Notes: generated by a model not told the origin, from the sequence alone. 23,442 bases of DNA from Nosocomiicoccus ampullae (GCF_001696685.1 NZ_MBFG01000007.1:836-24277); one strand, 5' to 3'; positions 7,112 to 17,621 are shown, counted from the stretch's first letter. Program-made: numbers and translations.

Positions 7112-7813
7112 ATGGCTAAGAGAAGTAAAAAGTATCTTGAAGCTTCAAAGAAAGTAGACTCTGAAGCAGTATACTCAATCGAAGATGCTATTAAGCTTGC
7201 ACAAGAAACAAGCACAACAAACTTTGATGCGTCAGTAGACGTAGCTTTCCGCCTAGGTATTGATACACGTAAAAACGACCAACAAATCCGTGGTGCGATC
7301 GTATTACCAAACGGAACTGGTAAATCACAACGTGTATTAGTGTTCGCAAAAGGTGAAAAAGCGAAAGAAGCAGAAGCAGCTGGAGCTGACTACGTAGGAG
7401 AAGCAGATCTTGCTGAAAAAATCAACGGTGGTTGGTTTGACTTTGACGTAATCGTTGCAACACCAGACATGATGGGGGAAGTTGGTAAACTTGGTCGTGT
7501 ATTAGGACCTAAAGGTTTAATGCCAAACCCTAAAACTGGTACAGTAACGATGGACGTTACAAAAGCAGTTGAAGAAATCAAAGCTGGTAAAGTAGAATAC
7601 CGTGCTGAAAAATCTGGTATCGTTCACTCTACAATTGGTAAAGTGTCATTCGGTACTGATAAATTAGTTGAAAACTTCAACGCTTTACACGAAGCTTTAG
7701 TAAAAGCTAAACCAGCAACTGCAAAAGGTGTTTACTTCCGTTCAGTTGCAGTTTCTAGCACGATGGGTCCTGGTATCAAATTAGATCCATCACAAGTTAG
7801 AACAGACGTTTAA
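7112..7813 (+). CDS. rplA: 50S ribosomal protein L1
   Basis: L1 builds the mobile L1 stalk near the E site and represses its own operon. The 233-residue protein starts [16 protein letters not shown] and contains the family segments [26 protein letters not shown], the signature [20 protein letters not shown], and the closing [22 protein letters not shown] lies seven bases before the ATG. The hairpin just upstream resembles the leader of rplK. A new promoter for rplJ begins nine bases after its stop. Confidence 0.97.
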   Translation: MAKRSKKYLEASKKVDSEAVYSIEDAIKLAQETSTTNFDASVDVAFRLGIDTRKNDQQIRGAIVLPNGTGKSQRVLVFAKGEKAKEAEAAGADYVGEADLAEKINGGWFDFDVIVATPDMMGEVGKLGRVLGPKGLMPNPKTGTVTMDVTKAVEEIKAGKVEYRAEKSGIVHSTIGKVSFGTDKLVENFNALHEALVKAKPATAKGVYFRSVAVSSTMGPGIKLDPSQVRTDV

Positions 7814-7821
7814 AAAATAAA

Positions 7822-7850
7822 TTGACAAGAGTAAATGTACGTGGTATATT
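7822..7850 (+). promoter_or_regulatory. Strong sigma-A promoter for rplJ-rplL
   Basis: Perfect -35 TTGACA (7822-7827), a 17-bp spacer and TATATT (7845-7850), with an extended TGG before the -10. The start point is expected near 7856-7857. It gives a leader of about 180 bases before rplJ. Confidence 0.85.
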
Positions 7851-7859
7851 TACTCTTGT
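7825..7859. repeat. Perfect 12-bp inverted repeat across the rplJ promoter
   Basis: ACAAGAGTAAAT (7825-7836) and its exact reverse complement (7848-7859) flank an 11-base centre. The left arm starts inside the -35 box; the right arm covers the end of the -10 box and the start point. No T run follows, so it is not a standard terminator for rplA, though readthrough RNA could fold it. Confidence 0.9.
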
Positions 7860-8003
7860 ATTAAATTTAAATTTAGATGTTTTACCTAAGACAGTAGGAG
7901 TCTAAGACTTAAAACACAATCCTACCGAGGCAAACAAAAATGACTTGTATATTATTTATAAATATATGAGCACTTTTTGCCCTGGGTAAAAGGTGCTTTT
8001 TTT
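7860..8003 (+). promoter_or_regulatory. Ribosomal protein L10 leader
   Basis: The rplJ leader contains the hallmark of the Gram-positive L10 leader. GTAGGA (7894-7899) pairs with TCCTAC (7920-7925), followed by CGAGGC, with internal hairpin segments between them. TGTTTTA (7878-7884) and TAAAACA (7910-7916) offer an alternative pairing. It is followed by an attenuator hairpin. Known role: the L10-L12 complex binds the leader and favours early termination, matching L10/L12 supply to need. Confidence 0.82.
7969..8003 (+). terminator. Attenuator terminator in the rplJ leader
   Basis: GCACTTTTTGCC (7970-7981) pairs with GGTAAAAGGTGC (7985-7996) over twelve positions, with G-U pairs at T7974-G7992 and G7979-T7987. 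It closes a tiny loop and is followed by seven T (7997-8003). It sits between the L10 leader and rplJ, as expected for conditional termination. Confidence 0.85.
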
Positions 8004-8038
8004 ATTGCACCGATAATTTTCAAAACGGAGGTGTAACT

Positions 8039-8563
8039 ATGACAAATGTTATCGAAAGAAAGAAACAACACGTTTCTGAAATCGCGGAACAATTCAAAAA
8101 CTCAGTTTCAACAATCGTAGTTGATTACCAAGGTCTTTCAGTTGCTGAAGCAACAGCACTTCGTAAACAACTTAGAGAAGCTGGTGTTGAGTTCCACGTT
8201 TACAAAAACACGATGGTACGTCGTGCGTTACAAGAAGCTGGAATCGAAGGATTAGAAGAACACTTAACTGGTCCAAACGCGATTGCGTTCTCAAACGAAG
8301 ACGTAATTGCTCCAGCAAAAGTACTTCACAGCTTCTCAAAAGAGCATGAAGCACTTGAAATTAAAGCGGGTGTCATCGAAGGTGAAATTGCAGACGTAGA
8401 AAGCGTTAAAGCAATCGCAACTTTACCATCAAAAGACGGACTTGTATCTATGTTACTTTCTGTTCTTCAAGCGCCAATGCGCAACTTCGCTTATGCGGTT
8501 AAAGCAGTGGGAGAGCAAAAAGAAGAAGGTACAGACGCAGTACAAGAAACTGAAGAAGCATAA
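8039..8563 (+). CDS. rplJ: 50S ribosomal protein L10
   Basis: L10 anchors L7/L12 dimers to the ribosome stalk base. The 174-residue protein starts [19 protein letters not shown] and carries the rRNA-binding N-terminal domain ([47 protein letters not shown]). Its C-terminal helix (about residues 135-174, [21 protein letters not shown]) binds L12 dimers. The acidic tail [14 protein letters not shown] extends slightly beyond S. aureus L10. The ribosome site GGAGGTG precedes the ATG. It is expressed with rplL from the 7822 promoter. Confidence 0.97.
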   Translation: MTNVIERKKQHVSEIAEQFKNSVSTIVVDYQGLSVAEATALRKQLREAGVEFHVYKNTMVRRALQEAGIEGLEEHLTGPNAIAFSNEDVIAPAKVLHSFSKEHEALEIKAGVIEGEIADVESVKAIATLPSKDGLVSMLLSVLQAPMRNFAYAVKAVGEQKEEGTDAVQETEEA

Positions 8564-8601
8564 TTAAAAATTAAAAAAGTTAAAAATTGGAGGATTTAAT
8601 A

Positions 8602-8967
8602 ATGGCTAATAAAGATCAAATCATTGAAGCAATTAAAGAAATGTCAGTATTAGAATTAAACGAATTAGTTGAAGCTATTGAAGAAGAGTTTGGTGTAACA
8701 GCAGCAGCTCCAGTAGCAGTAGCAGGTGGCGCAGCTGAAGGTGGCGCTGAAGAAAAATCTGAGTTCGACGTTGAACTTACAGATGCAGGTTCATCTAAAA
8801 TCAAAGTTATCAAAGCAGTTCGTGAAGCTACTGGTCTTGGACTTAAAGATGCAAAAGAGCTTGTTGACAACGCTCCTAAAGTTATCAAAGAAGCATTACC
8901 TAAAGAAGAAGCAGAAGCACTTAAAGCACAACTTGAAGAAGTTGGAGCTAGCGTAGAGCTTAAATAA
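8602..8967 (+). CDS. rplL: 50S ribosomal protein L7/L12
   Basis: L7/L12 dimers form the flexible stalk that recruits elongation-factor GTPases. The 121-residue protein has the N-terminal dimerisation domain (to about residue 30), an Ala/Gly-rich hinge ([19 protein letters not shown]), and the C-terminal domain [28 protein letters not shown]. The ATG at 8602 ([15 protein letters not shown]) follows GGAGG (8589-8593); an upstream TTG at 8587 overlaps that site and is not used. A strong terminator follows at 8986. Confidence 0.97.
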   Translation: MANKDQIIEAIKEMSVLELNELVEAIEEEFGVTAAAPVAVAGGAAEGGAEEKSEFDVELTDAGSSKIKVIKAVREATGLGLKDAKELVDNAPKVIKEALPKEEAEALKAQLEEVGASVELK

Positions 8968-8985
8968 TTAAAATATGATATTTTA

Positions 8986-9019
8986 GACTTATAAACATTA
9001 TGTTTATAAGTCTTTTTTT
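8986..9019 (+). terminator. Intrinsic terminator after rplL
   Basis: GACTTATAAACA (8986-8997) pairs perfectly with TGTTTATAAGTC (9001-9012) around a three-base loop, followed by seven T (9013-9019). It ends the rplJ-rplL unit. The next gene has little room for its own promoter, so some readthrough is probably needed. Confidence 0.92.
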
Positions 9020-9040
9020 CTACATAAAAGGAGGGTGTTT

Positions 9041-9637
9041 ATGTCACATTACTATACGACAGATGATACACCGCATGATTTTAAAGAAATTAAATATAAT
9101 ATAAATGGTAAAACATATACATTTACGACAGATCGTGGTGTGTTTTCAAAAGACCGTGTTGATTTTGGAACGGACGTATTATTAAATGCAGTGTTAGAAG
9201 ATTATGATGGTCCAGGGTACTTCATCGATATGGGGGCTGGGTACGGACCAGTGAGTATCGTACTTGCCGACCATTATGGTGGAGACGGTGTTGCGGTCGA
9301 AGTAAATGAAGATGCAATCAGTGTTTTAGATACGAACATGCATAACAATAACGTTAGTTTTGATATTGTTAAGAGAGAAACATATGATGATATGGAGTTA
9401 AAAGCTGATCTATACGTAACGAATCCGCCGTTTAGAGCAGGAAAAGATACAGTGCTTGAAATTATTAATGATAGTTATGAACGATTAGTCGATCGCGGTG
9501 CATTTTATATGGTCGTTCAAAAGAAGCAAGGTATGCCGTCATATTTAAAACATTTAGAAATGTTATATGGAAATGTAGAAAAACTCAAAAAGAGTAAAGG
9601 TTACTACATCTTAAAGAGTATTAAACACGTTAGTTAG
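9041..9637 (+). CDS. RsmC-like class I SAM-dependent methyltransferase (YbxB family)
   Basis: The 198-residue protein has the SAM-binding motif I DMGAGYGPVSIVLA at about residue 63. It also has the catalytic motif TNPPFRAG at about residue 127, typical of enzymes that methylate exocyclic amines of guanine or adenine in RNA. It corresponds to B. subtilis YbxB, between rplL and rpoB, a likely 16S rRNA G1207-type methyltransferase by family; the exact substrate is inferred. AAGGAGGG (9028-9034) lies six bases before the ATG at 9041; a GTG at 9035 would overlap it. The gene begins only 21 bases after the rplL terminator's T run and no clear terminator follows. Confidence 0.88.
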   Translation: MSHYYTTDDTPHDFKEIKYNINGKTYTFTTDRGVFSKDRVDFGTDVLLNAVLEDYDGPGYFIDMGAGYGPVSIVLADHYGGDGVAVEVNEDAISVLDTNMHNNNVSFDIVKRETYDDMELKADLYVTNPPFRAGKDTVLEIINDSYERLVDRGAFYMVVQKKQGMPSYLKHLEMLYGNVEKLKKSKGYYILKSIKHVS

Positions 9638-9646
9638 AATTATTGT

Positions 9647-9674
9647 TTAATATTAAAGAAAATAGGTGTACAAT
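9647..9674 (+). promoter_or_regulatory. Possible weak promoter before the ferredoxin gene
   Basis: TACAAT (9669-9674) is a fair -10 box in the AT-rich 77-bp gap. The best -35 at usable spacing (TTAATA, 9647-9652, 16 bp) is poor, and TTGTTT (9643-9648) is 20 bp away. Readthrough from the methyltransferase gene is an equally good explanation. Confidence 0.3.
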
Positions 9675-9714
9675 AAAAAATATAGAAAAGAGAAGTCAGT
9701 GAGGAGGCCGAACT

Positions 9715-9954
9715 ATGGCATATGTAATTTTACAACCGTGTGCAGCAGAAAAGTCTGGTGACTGCGTAGACGTGTGTCCTGTCGATTGTATCGAGGAAGG
9801 CGAAGATCAGTTCTACATCGATCCGGATATTTGTATCGACTGTGGTGCGTGCGTCGCAGTGTGTCCAGTAGATGCGATTGTCGAAGAATCGGAAATGCTA
9901 CCAGAAGAAGAAATTTACCTCAAAAAAGCAGAAGAGTTTTATGCGAATAGATAA
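9715..9954 (+). CDS. fer: Seven-iron (3Fe-4S / 4Fe-4S) ferredoxin
   Basis: A small electron carrier of 79 residues. The cysteine pattern matches 7Fe ferredoxins such as Azotobacter FdI. Cys9, Cys17 and Cys50 fit the 3Fe-4S cluster, and Cys21, Cys40, Cys43 and Cys46 the 4Fe-4S cluster; Cys25 is the extra one. Motifs are CVDVCPVDCIEEG and CIDCGACVAVCPVDAI, with an acidic tail. The GAGGAGG ribosome site precedes the ATG, and a strong terminator follows seven bases after the stop. In S. aureus, as I recall, the homologue is not in this cluster, so its placement between ybxB and rpoB is unusual. The electron partner is unknown. Confidence 0.93.
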   Translation: MAYVILQPCAAEKSGDCVDVCPVDCIEEGEDQFYIDPDICIDCGACVAVCPVDAIVEESEMLPEEEIYLKKAEEFYANR

Positions 9955-9960
9955 GTACAT

Positions 9961-9996
9961 ATACTCCATTAACATTTTGTTAGTGGAGTATTTTTG
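9961..9996 (+). terminator. Intrinsic terminator after the ferredoxin gene
   Basis: ATACTCCATTAAC (9961-9973) pairs with GTTAGTGGAGTAT (9979-9991) over thirteen positions with one G-U, loop of five, followed by a T-rich tail. It isolates rpoB transcription from the genes upstream. Confidence 0.9.
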
Positions 9997-10043
9997 TTAT
10001 TCAAAGCTATGTGAAATCAGTCAGATTTACAAGAGATAATAAT

Positions 10044-10072
10044 TTGACTTGACAAATTAGCTGTGATATAGT
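10044..10072 (+). promoter_or_regulatory. Extended -10 promoter for rpoB-rpoC
   Basis: TTGACT (10044-10049), a 17-bp spacer and TATAGT (10067-10072) preceded by TGA. A second, overlapping TTGACA (10049-10054) is too close to that -10. The start point is expected near 10079, leaving a leader of about 170 bases. With the terminator at 9961, this is probably the main promoter for the RNA polymerase genes. Confidence 0.75.
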
Positions 10073-10112
10073 TGTTAAATGAATATTATTATCAAGAAGT
10101 ATGTATATTTTT

Positions 10113-10140
10113 CGAAAGCACGTATTGGTAGAAGCTTTTG
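10113..10140 (+). promoter_or_regulatory. Leader stem in the rpoB 5' untranslated region
   Basis: CGAAAGC (10113-10119) can pair with GCTTTTG (10134-10140) across a 14-base loop. It is the first of two hairpins in the rpoB leader and lies 18 bases before the terminator-like hairpin. A sensing or antitermination role is inference only. Confidence 0.45.
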
Positions 10141-10158
10141 AATAAGTCAATGTTTATA

Positions 10159-10192
10159 GGAAATGGAGTTATTTAATTCCGTTTTCTTTTTT
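10159..10192 (+). terminator. Attenuator-like terminator in the rpoB leader
   Basis: GGAAATGGAGTT (10159-10170) pairs with AATTCCGTTTTC (10175-10186) over twelve positions including three G-U pairs, with a four-base loop and six T (10187-10192). It lies about 80 bases after the predicted start point and 60 bases before the rpoB ATG, so it could stop RNA polymerase gene transcription early. Confidence 0.65.
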
Positions 10193-10251
10193 GTCTTATG
10201 AGGTCTATCTGTTGATAATAGTGGGAAATATTTTTAGGGGTGAATCTGTCG

Positions 10252-13200
10252 ATGAGTCAAGTGATTCAGTATGGAAAACATGCAAAACGTAGAAGCTATT
10301 CACGTATCGAAGAGAAGTTGGAGTTACCGAACTTAATTGAAATTCAAACGAATTCTTATGAATGGTTTCTGAAATCTGGCTTAATCGAAATGTTTAAGGA
10401 TATCTCACCTGTTGAGGATTTCACAGGAAACATTTCGCTTGAGTTTGTCGACTATAAACTCGGGGAGCCTAAATACAACGTCGATGAGGCTAAAAACCAC
10501 GACGCTACGTATTCGGCGCCTTTAAGAGTTAAAGTTAGACTCATTATTAAAGAAACTGGTGAAGTAAAAGAACAAGAAGTGTTTATGGGAGATTTCCCTC
10601 TCATGACAGATACAGGTACATTCATTATTAACGGTGCAGAACGTGTTATCGTTTCTCAGTTAGTCCGTAGTCCTTCTGTGTATTACTCGGATAAGCTCGA
10701 TAAAAACGGTAGAACGAGCTACACAGCGACAGTTATTCCTAACCGTGGTGCATGGTTAGAGTATGAAATGGACGCAAGAGATACGGTTTACGTAAAAATT
10801 GACCGTACGCGTAAAATGCCAATTACGGTATTACTACGTGCGCTAGGTTTCGCTACAGATCAACAAATCGTTGACTTATTAGGGGACAGCGAATATTTAA
10901 GAAACACATTAGACAAAGACACAACAGAAACAGTCGATCAAGCATTACTTGAAATATATGAAAGATTACGTCCAGGCGAACCGCCAACAGTTGAAAACGC
11001 AAGAAACTTACTATATACACGTTTCTTTGATCCAAAGCGTTATGACTTAGCGGCAGTTGGTCGTTATAAGATGAACAAAAAACTTCACTTACAAAACCGT
11101 CTATTCAACCAAGTCGTTGCAGAGCCACTTGTAGATACGGAAACTGGTGAAGTAATCGTTGAAGCAGGAACGACAATTGACCGTCGTACGCTCGACAACA
11201 TTATGGAACAACTTGAAACGACAGTGAACTTAAAAACGTTTGAATTCGAAAACGGCATTTTAGAAGAGCCAGTAGAAATTCAATCGATTAAAGTTAAATC
11301 TAACGTCGATGGTGATGAAGATACAACGACAAACATCATCGGTAACGCGTTCCCTGACAAAGAAGTGAAATCTATCACTCCGTCAGACATTATCGCGTCA
11401 ATCAGTTATTACTTTAACTTATTAAATGGTGTTGGACATACAGACGACATCGACCATTTAGGTAACCGCCGTTTACGTAGTGTCGGTGAGTTATTACAAA
11501 ACCAATTCCGTATTGGTGTTGCACGTATGGAACGTGTCATTCGTGAAAGAATGTCAATTCAAGACAAAAACACTATTACACCGCAACAACTTATTAACAT
11601 TCGTCCGGTAATTGCATCGATTAAAGAGTTCTTTGGTAGCTCTCAATTATCTCAGTTCATGGACCAAACGAACCCACTTGCTGAGTTAACGCATAAGAGA
11701 CGTTTATCAGCACTTGGACCAGGTGGTTTAACGAGAGAACGAGCAGGGATGGAAGTACGTGACGTACACTATTCTCACTACGGACGTATGTGTCCAATTG
11801 AAACACCAGAGGGACCAAACATCGGTCTAATCAACTCGTTATCAAGTTTTGCACGTGTAAACGAATTTGGTTTTATTGAAACACCATATCGCCGTGTGGA
11901 TCCTGAAACGAATGCGGTCACTAGCAGAATCGACTACTTAACTGCAGACGAAGAAGAGCAGTTTGTCGTCGCGCAAGCGAACGCAGAGTTAAACGAAGAC
12001 GGTACATTTAAAAATGAAGAAGTTATCTGTCGTTTCCGTGGAAACAACACAGCAATGCATAGAGATAAAATGGACTACATGGACGTATCACCAAAACAAG
12101 TTGTATCAGCAGCAACAGCATGTATTCCGTTCTTAGAAAACGACGACGCGAACCGTGCATTAATGGGTGCGAACATGCAACGTCAAGCAGTGCCGTTACT
12201 TATTCCGGATTCACCGTACGTCGGTACTGGTATGGAACACGTCACAGCAAAAGACTCAGGTGCAGCAGTTGTTTCACGTTATAAAGGTGTTGTAGAACAC
12301 GTAGAAGCGCGTGAAATTCATGTGCGTCGTTACGTCGATAAAAATGGCGACGGAAACTATACGAAAACTGAAGAAATCGATAAATATAAACTTGTGAAAT
12401 TTGAACGTTCAAACGCAGGTACTTGTTATACTCAGCGTCCAATCGTATCACTTGGCGATGAAGTTGAAAAAGGAGAAATTTTAGCGGATGGTCCTTCTAT
12501 GGACAACGGTGAAATGGCACTTGGACAAAACGTCGTCGTCGGATTTATGATGTGGGACGGTTATAACTATGAGGACGCAGTTATCATGTCTGAGCGTTTA
12601 GTAAAAGACGACGTCTATACGTCGATTCACATTGAAGAGTATGAATCAGAATCAAGAGATACAAAACTTGGTCCTGAAGAAATCACAAGAGATATTCCAA
12701 ACGTTTCTGAATCTGCAATGAAAAAGTTAGACGAACGCGGTATTGTGTACGTCGGTGCAGAAGTTAAGGACGGAGATATTTTAGTTGGTAAAGTAACACC
12801 TAAAGGTGTCACAGAACAAACGCCAGAAGATCGTTTATTACACGCAATCTTCGGTGAAAAAGCACGTGAAGTTAGAGATACGTCACTTCGTGTACCACAC
12901 GGTGCAGGCGGTATCGTCTTAGACGTTAAAGTATTTAACCGTGAAGATGGTCACGAATTATCACCAGGAGTGAACCAACTCGTGCGCGTATATATCGTTC
13001 AAAAGAGAAAAATCTCAGTCGGAGATAAAATGGCAGGACGTCACGGTAACAAAGGGGTTATCTCGACAATTCTTCCAGAAGAAGATATGCCATTCTTACC
13101 AGACGGCACACCGATCGATATTATGTTAAACCCACTCGGGGTACCTTCACGTATGAACATCGGACAGGTGTTAGAGCTTCATTTAGGTATGGCAGCGCGT

Positions 13201-13794
13201 GAAATGGGGCTTAAGATGGCAACGCCAGTATTTGACGGTGCGAACGAAGAAGACGTTTGGAGCACGATGGAAGAAGCGGGGCTCGCAAGAGACGGTAAAA
13301 CAGTACTATACGACGGACGTACAGGTGAACCATTTGAAAATCGTGTATCTGTCGGTGTTATGTACATGCTGAAATTATCACACATGGTTGATGATAAACT
13401 TCACGCAAGAAGTACTGGACCATACTCACTCGTTACACAGCAACCACTTGGTGGTAAAGCACAGTTTGGTGGACAAAGATTTGGTGAGATGGAAGTATGG
13501 GCGCTTGAAGCATACGGTGCAGCATACACGTTACAAGAAATTCTAACGGTGAAATCAGACGACACAATCGGTCGTGTGAACACGTATGAAGCAATTGTAA
13601 AAGGTGAAAACTTACCGAACCCAAGTATTCCAGAATCATTCCGAGTACTCATGAAAGAGTTACAATCACTCGGTCTTGAAGTGTCGATTATGGATGATGA
13701 AGACAACGAAGTGAACATGAACACAGTCGTTGAAGAAGACGTCCAAAGAGAATCAGAACGTGATAATGACAAAGACGAAGTTGTATCGAAATAA
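10252..13794 (+). CDS. rpoB: DNA-directed RNA polymerase subunit beta
   Basis: The second-largest RNA polymerase subunit, 1180 residues, full length. It begins [21 protein letters not shown] and shows the rifampicin-resistance region from about residue 461. There [29 protein letters not shown] is close to the S. aureus sequence, with the usual Ser, Gln, Asp, His, Arg and Ser positions intact, so a rifampicin-sensitive type is expected. Later hallmarks are [48 protein letters not shown] and [24 protein letters not shown]. The ATG at 10252 follows AGGGGTGA (10236-10243) by eight bases; a GTG at 10240 overlaps that site. It is co-transcribed with rpoC 39 bases downstream. The C-terminal tail is acidic. 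Confidence 0.98.
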   Translation: MSQVIQYGKHAKRRSYSRIEEKLELPNLIEIQTNSYEWFLKSGLIEMFKDISPVEDFTGNISLEFVDYKLGEPKYNVDEAKNHDATYSAPLRVKVRLIIKETGEVKEQEVFMGDFPLMTDTGTFIINGAERVIVSQLVRSPSVYYSDKLDKNGRTSYTATVIPNRGAWLEYEMDARDTVYVKIDRTRKMPITVLLRALGFATDQQIVDLLGDSEYLRNTLDKDTTETVDQALLEIYERLRPGEPPTVENARNLLYTRFFDPKRYDLAAVGRYKMNKKLHLQNRLFNQVVAEPLVDTETGEVIVEAGTTIDRRTLDNIMEQLETTVNLKTFEFENGILEEPVEIQSIKVKSNVDGDEDTTTNIIGNAFPDKEVKSITPSDIIASISYYFNLLNGVGHTDDIDHLGNRRLRSVGELLQNQFRIGVARMERVIRERMSIQDKNTITPQQLINIRPVIASIKEFFGSSQLSQFMDQTNPLAELTHKRRLSALGPGGLTRERAGMEVRDVHYSHYGRMCPIETPEGPNIGLINSLSSFARVNEFGFIETPYRRVDPETNAVTSRIDYLTADEEEQFVVAQANAELNEDGTFKNEEVICRFRGNNTAMHRDKMDYMDVSPKQVVSAATACIPFLENDDANRALMGANMQRQAVPLLIPDSPYVGTGMEHVTAKDSGAAVVSRYKGVVEHVEAREIHVRRYVDKNGDGNYTKTEEIDKYKLVKFERSNAGTCYTQRPIVSLGDEVEKGEILADGPSMDNGEMALGQNVVVGFMMWDGYNYEDAVIMSERLVKDDVYTSIHIEEYESESRDTKLGPEEITRDIPNVSESAMKKLDERGIVYVGAEVKDGDILVGKVTPKGVTEQTPEDRLLHAIFGEKAREVRDTSLRVPHGAGGIVLDVKVFNREDGHELSPGVNQLVRVYIVQKRKISVGDKMAGRHGNKGVISTILPEEDMPFLPDGTPIDIMLNPLGVPSRMNIGQVLELHLGMAAREMGLKMATPVFDGANEEDVWSTMEEAGLARDGKTVLYDGRTGEPFENRVSVGVMYMLKLSHMVDDKLHARSTGPYSLVTQQPLGGKAQFGGQRFGEMEVWALEAYGAAYTLQEILTVKSDDTIGRVNTYEAIVKGENLPNPSIPESFRVLMKELQSLGLEVSIMDDEDNEVNMNTVVEEDVQRESERDNDKDEVVSK

Positions 13795-13833
13795 AAGTTG
13801 AGCTTACAGCAGACTTTTAGGGAGGAACGCTCA

Positions 13834-16800
13834 ATGATAGATGTAAATAGATTTCAATATATGAAAATTGGGCTGGCGTCACCTGAAAAAATTCGCTCAT
13901 GGTCGAGCGGTGAGGTTAAGAAGCCAGAAACAATTAACTATAGAACTTTAAAACCAGAAAAAGATGGACTGTTCTGTGAGAAGATTTTCGGTCCAACAAA
14001 AGACTGGGAATGTGCGTGTGGTAAATATAAACGTATTCGCCATAAAGGACATGTTTGTGAAAACTGTGGTGTAGAAGTCACACGTGCGAAAGTACGCCGT
14101 GAGAGAATGGGGCACATTGAACTTGCTGCCCCTGTCTCACACATTTGGTACTTTAAAGGAATCCCTTCACGTATGGGATTACTTTTAGATATGTCACCAC
14201 GTTCATTAGAAGAAGTAATTTACTTTGCGTCATACGTCGTCATCGAACCGGGTCCAACAGGGCTTGAAAAGCGTGACTTATTAAGTGAACGTGAATATCG
14301 TGATTACTACATGGAATACGGTGACAGATTTAACGCTAAAATGGGTGCAGAAGCAATTAAAGAATTGCTTGAAAACATCGATTTAGATAAAGAACTCGAT
14401 CAATTAAAAGAAGAGTTAGAAACAGCGACAGGACAACGTTTAACACGTGCAATTCGTCGTTTAGAAGTCGTTGAAGCATTTAGAAACTCAGGAAACAAGC
14501 CTGAGTGGATGGTATTAGACGCTCTACCAGTAATTCCACCGGACATTCGTCCAATGGTGCAGTTAGACGGTGGACGTTTTGCAACGAGTGACTTAAACGA
14601 TTTATATCGCCGTGTAATTAACCGTAACAACCGCTTAAAACGTTTATTAGATCTCGGTGCACCTGGGATCATCGTCCAAAACGAAAAACGTATGTTACAA
14701 GAAGCAGTCGATGCTTTAATAGATAACGGTCGTCGTGGACGTCCAGTTACTGGACCAGGAAACCGTCCGTTAAAATCACTTTCACACATGTTAAAAGGTA
14801 AGCAAGGACGTTTCCGTCAAAACTTACTCGGTAAACGTGTAGACTACTCAGGCCGTTCAGTAATCGTCGTTGGTCCAAACTTAAAAATGTACCAATGTGG
14901 ATTACCACGTGAAATGGCATTAGAGCTATTTAAACCATTCGTTATGAGAGAACTCGTGAAAAGAGACCTCGCTACGAACATTAAAAACGCGAAAAATAAA
15001 ATCGAACGTTTAGATGAGTCGATTTGGGACGTTTTAGAATACGTTATCCGTGAACACCCAGTGTTACTTAACCGTGCACCAACACTTCACAGACTTGGTA
15101 TCCAAGCGTTTGAAGCTGTACTCGTTGAGGGACGTGCAATTAAATTACACCCACTCGTAACGACAGCATATAACGCGGACTTTGACGGTGACCAAATGGC
15201 GGTACACGTACCACTTTCAAAAGAAGCACAAGCAGAAGCTCGTATGTTAATGCTTGCAGCATCAAACATTCTAAACCCGAAAGATGGTAAACCAGTTGTA
15301 ACACCGTCACAAGATATGGTACTTGGTAATTACTACTTAACGTTAGAAAAGCCAGGTGCAAAACGTGAAGGTCGTATCTTTAAGGACTTTGAAGAAGTTG
15401 TTATGGCATATCGCTCTGGATATGCATCACTGCATACGAGAATTGGTGTGCATACAGGTGCAATGTCTGAAGAAAAAATCGCTGAAGAAAACCGCGGTAA
15501 GATCTTAATGACGACAGTTGGTAAAGTAATCTTTAACGAGATTATGCCTCCGTCATTCCCTTACTTAAACGAACCAACGCGTGAAAACTTAGAGCGTAAA
15601 ACGCCAGACCGTTTCTTCATCAAAGCAGAAGACCTTGGTGAAGCGGGATTAGTTGGTAAGTTTAAAGAACAAGAACCTGTAAAATCATTCGATAAGAAAT
15701 TCTTAGGTCAAATCATCGCTGAAGTATTCAATAAGTTCCACATTACTGAAACGTCAGTCATGTTAGACCGAATGAAAGATTTAGGTTTCAAATACTCAAC
15801 GCGTGCAGGTATTACAGTTGGGGTATCAGATATCGTTGTCTTACCGAACAAGCAGAAACTTATTGAAGCGACAGAAGAAAAAGTTGAAACAGTTCAAAGA
15901 CAATATGACCGTGGTTTAATTACAGAAGAAGAGCGTTACAACACAGTTATTAAGCTATGGACAGATATTAAAGACGAAATCCAAGATAAACTGATGGATT
16001 CGTTAGATAAATTTAACCCGATCTTCATGATGGCAGACTCTGGTGCCCGTGGTAACGCGTCTAACTTTACTCAGCTTGCAGGTATGCGTGGACTTATGGC
16101 GAACCCGTCAGGTCAAATCATTGAGTTACCGATCAAGTCAAGCTTCCGTGAAGGGTTAACAGTACTCGAGTACTTCATCTCAACACACGGTGCGCGTAAA
16201 GGATTAGCCGATACAGCACTTAAGACTGCAGACTCAGGTTACTTAACGAGAAGACTTGTAGACGTGGCTCAAGACGTAATCGTCCGCGAGCAAGATTGTG
16301 GAACAGACAAAGGGCTTAAAGTATCAGAAATTCGTGAAGGCGGAGAAGTAATCGAGCCGTTATTTGACCGTCTAGAAGGACGTTACGCAAAAGAAACGGT
16401 TAGACACCCAAATACGAACGAAGTCATCGTTGGTTCAAATGAACTGATCACAACAGATATCGCAAAAGAAATCGTTAATGCAGGTATTGAATCAGTAGTC
16501 ATTCGTTCAGCATTCACATGTAACACACGTTACGGTGTATGTGAGAAATGTTACGGTAAAAACCTTGCGACTGGTGAAAAAGTTGAAGTCGGTGAAGCGA
16601 TTGGTACAATCGCGGCGCAATCAATCGGTGAGCCGGGTACACAGTTAACGATGCGTACATTCCACACAGGTGGGGTTGCAGGATCAGACATTACGATGGG
16701 TCTTCCACGTATCCAAGAATTATTCGAAGCGCGTAACCCGAAAGGGGAAGCGGTCATTTCAGAAATTGAAGGAACAATCGCTTCAATCGAAATGATTAAA

Positions 16801-17472
16801 GACCGTCAACAAGAAATTAAAGTTAAAGGTGACGAAGAAACACGTACGTACACAGCACCAGCCAATGCGAGAGTAATCGTAGAAGAAGGAGACAAAGTAT
16901 CTCCAGGTGAAATGCTAACAGACGGTTCAATCGAGCCTAAGAACTTATTAAAAGTTGCAGGTTTAAACAAGACGCAAGAATATCTATTAAAAGAAGTACA
17001 AAAAGTATATCGTTCACAAGGGGTAGAAATCGACGACAAACACGTCGAAGTAATGGTGCGTCAAATGTTACGTAAAGTACGTATCATCGACGCAGGAGAA
17101 ACATCACTTATCCCAGGTGCGTTAGTAGATATCCATACGTTCCAAGAAGCAAACAAAGTCGTATTCAAAGAAAGAAAACGACCAGCAACAGCAAAACCTG
17201 TATTACTAGGAATTACAAAAGCATCACTTGAAACAGAAAGTTTCTTATCCGCAGCGTCATTCCAAGAAACGACACGTGTCTTAACAGATGCGGCAATCAA
17301 AGGAAAACGCGACGACTTACTCGGACTGAAAGAAAACGTCATAATCGGTAAACTGATCCCAGCAGGAACAGGAATGAACCGATACCGCGACATCGACATC
17401 GAAGTCGAAGGACAAGACGAAAGATTACAGTTAGAAAGAGAAGAAAGAGAAGCGCAAATGATAGAGGAATAA
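13834..17472 (+). CDS. rpoC: DNA-directed RNA polymerase subunit beta'
   Basis: The largest RNA polymerase subunit, 1212 residues. It starts [20 protein letters not shown], as in S. aureus, with GGGAGG (13820-13825) eight bases before the ATG. The N-terminal zinc ribbon is [19 protein letters not shown] at about residues 60-78. The active-site Mg motif NADFDGD lies near residue 447. The second zinc site uses Cys in REQDCGTD and [11 protein letters not shown]. The trigger-loop region [17 protein letters not shown] is intact. The C-terminus ends [14 protein letters not shown] perfect palindrome terminator follows immediately, ending the rpoBC unit. Confidence 0.98.
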   Translation: MIDVNRFQYMKIGLASPEKIRSWSSGEVKKPETINYRTLKPEKDGLFCEKIFGPTKDWECACGKYKRIRHKGHVCENCGVEVTRAKVRRERMGHIELAAPVSHIWYFKGIPSRMGLLLDMSPRSLEEVIYFASYVVIEPGPTGLEKRDLLSEREYRDYYMEYGDRFNAKMGAEAIKELLENIDLDKELDQLKEELETATGQRLTRAIRRLEVVEAFRNSGNKPEWMVLDALPVIPPDIRPMVQLDGGRFATSDLNDLYRRVINRNNRLKRLLDLGAPGIIVQNEKRMLQEAVDALIDNGRRGRPVTGPGNRPLKSLSHMLKGKQGRFRQNLLGKRVDYSGRSVIVVGPNLKMYQCGLPREMALELFKPFVMRELVKRDLATNIKNAKNKIERLDESIWDVLEYVIREHPVLLNRAPTLHRLGIQAFEAVLVEGRAIKLHPLVTTAYNADFDGDQMAVHVPLSKEAQAEARMLMLAASNILNPKDGKPVVTPSQDMVLGNYYLTLEKPGAKREGRIFKDFEEVVMAYRSGYASLHTRIGVHTGAMSEEKIAEENRGKILMTTVGKVIFNEIMPPSFPYLNEPTRENLERKTPDRFFIKAEDLGEAGLVGKFKEQEPVKSFDKKFLGQIIAEVFNKFHITETSVMLDRMKDLGFKYSTRAGITVGVSDIVVLPNKQKLIEATEEKVETVQRQYDRGLITEEERYNTVIKLWTDIKDEIQDKLMDSLDKFNPIFMMADSGARGNASNFTQLAGMRGLMANPSGQIIELPIKSSFREGLTVLEYFISTHGARKGLADTALKTADSGYLTRRLVDVAQDVIVREQDCGTDKGLKVSEIREGGEVIEPLFDRLEGRYAKETVRHPNTNEVIVGSNELITTDIAKEIVNAGIESVVIRSAFTCNTRYGVCEKCYGKNLATGEKVEVGEAIGTIAAQSIGEPGTQLTMRTFHTGGVAGSDITMGLPRIQELFEARNPKGEAVISEIEGTIASIEMIKDRQQEIKVKGDEETRTYTAPANARVIVEEGDKVSPGEMLTDGSIEPKNLLKVAGLNKTQEYLLKEVQKVYRSQGVEIDDKHVEVMVRQMLRKVRIIDAGETSLIPGALVDIHTFQEANKVVFKERKRPATAKPVLLGITKASLETESFLSAASFQETTRVLTDAAIKGKRDDLLGLKENVIIGKLIPAGTGMNRYRDIDIEVEGQDERLQLEREEREAQMIEE

Positions 17473-17474
17473 AC

Positions 17475-17510
17475 AACGAGCCCCATGTTAACATGGGGCT
17501 CGTTTTATTT
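17475..17510 (+). terminator. Perfect-palindrome terminator after rpoC
   Basis: AACGAGCCCCATGTT (17475-17489) is followed directly by its exact reverse complement (17490-17504), then a T-rich tail (TTTTATTTT). Being symmetric, with A-rich sequence upstream on the other side, it may also work for convergent transcripts. Confidence 0.93.
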
Positions 17511-17591
17511 TAGAAAAAATAGTAATAGTATAATTAAAGTTAAAAATTAAACATAAATATGTGAAAAAAATAACAAACAAACACATAAATA

Positions 17592-17621
17592 TGGTACAAT
17601 TATCCTTATGAATGATATAAT
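17592..17621 (+). promoter_or_regulatory. Candidate promoter region for the surface-protein gene
   Basis: Two extended -10 boxes lie in the AT-rich 202-bp gap: TGG-TACAAT (17592-17600) and TGA-TATAAT (17613-17621, perfect hexamer). Neither has a good -35, which is common for extended -10 promoters. A short AT-rich inverted repeat (around 17630-17651) follows before the GTGAGG ribosome site. Confidence 0.5.

Noticed and set aside
8616..8888. 90-residue minus-strand frame inside rplL
   Set aside because: It is the complement of the Ala/Gly/Glu-rich rplL codons and has no independent start signals.
11630..11850. Possible rifampicin-resistance changes in rpoB
   Set aside because: The known contact residues in the resistance region look unchanged; the few differences from S. 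aureus (such as Thr in MDQTNP) are not recognised resistance changes.
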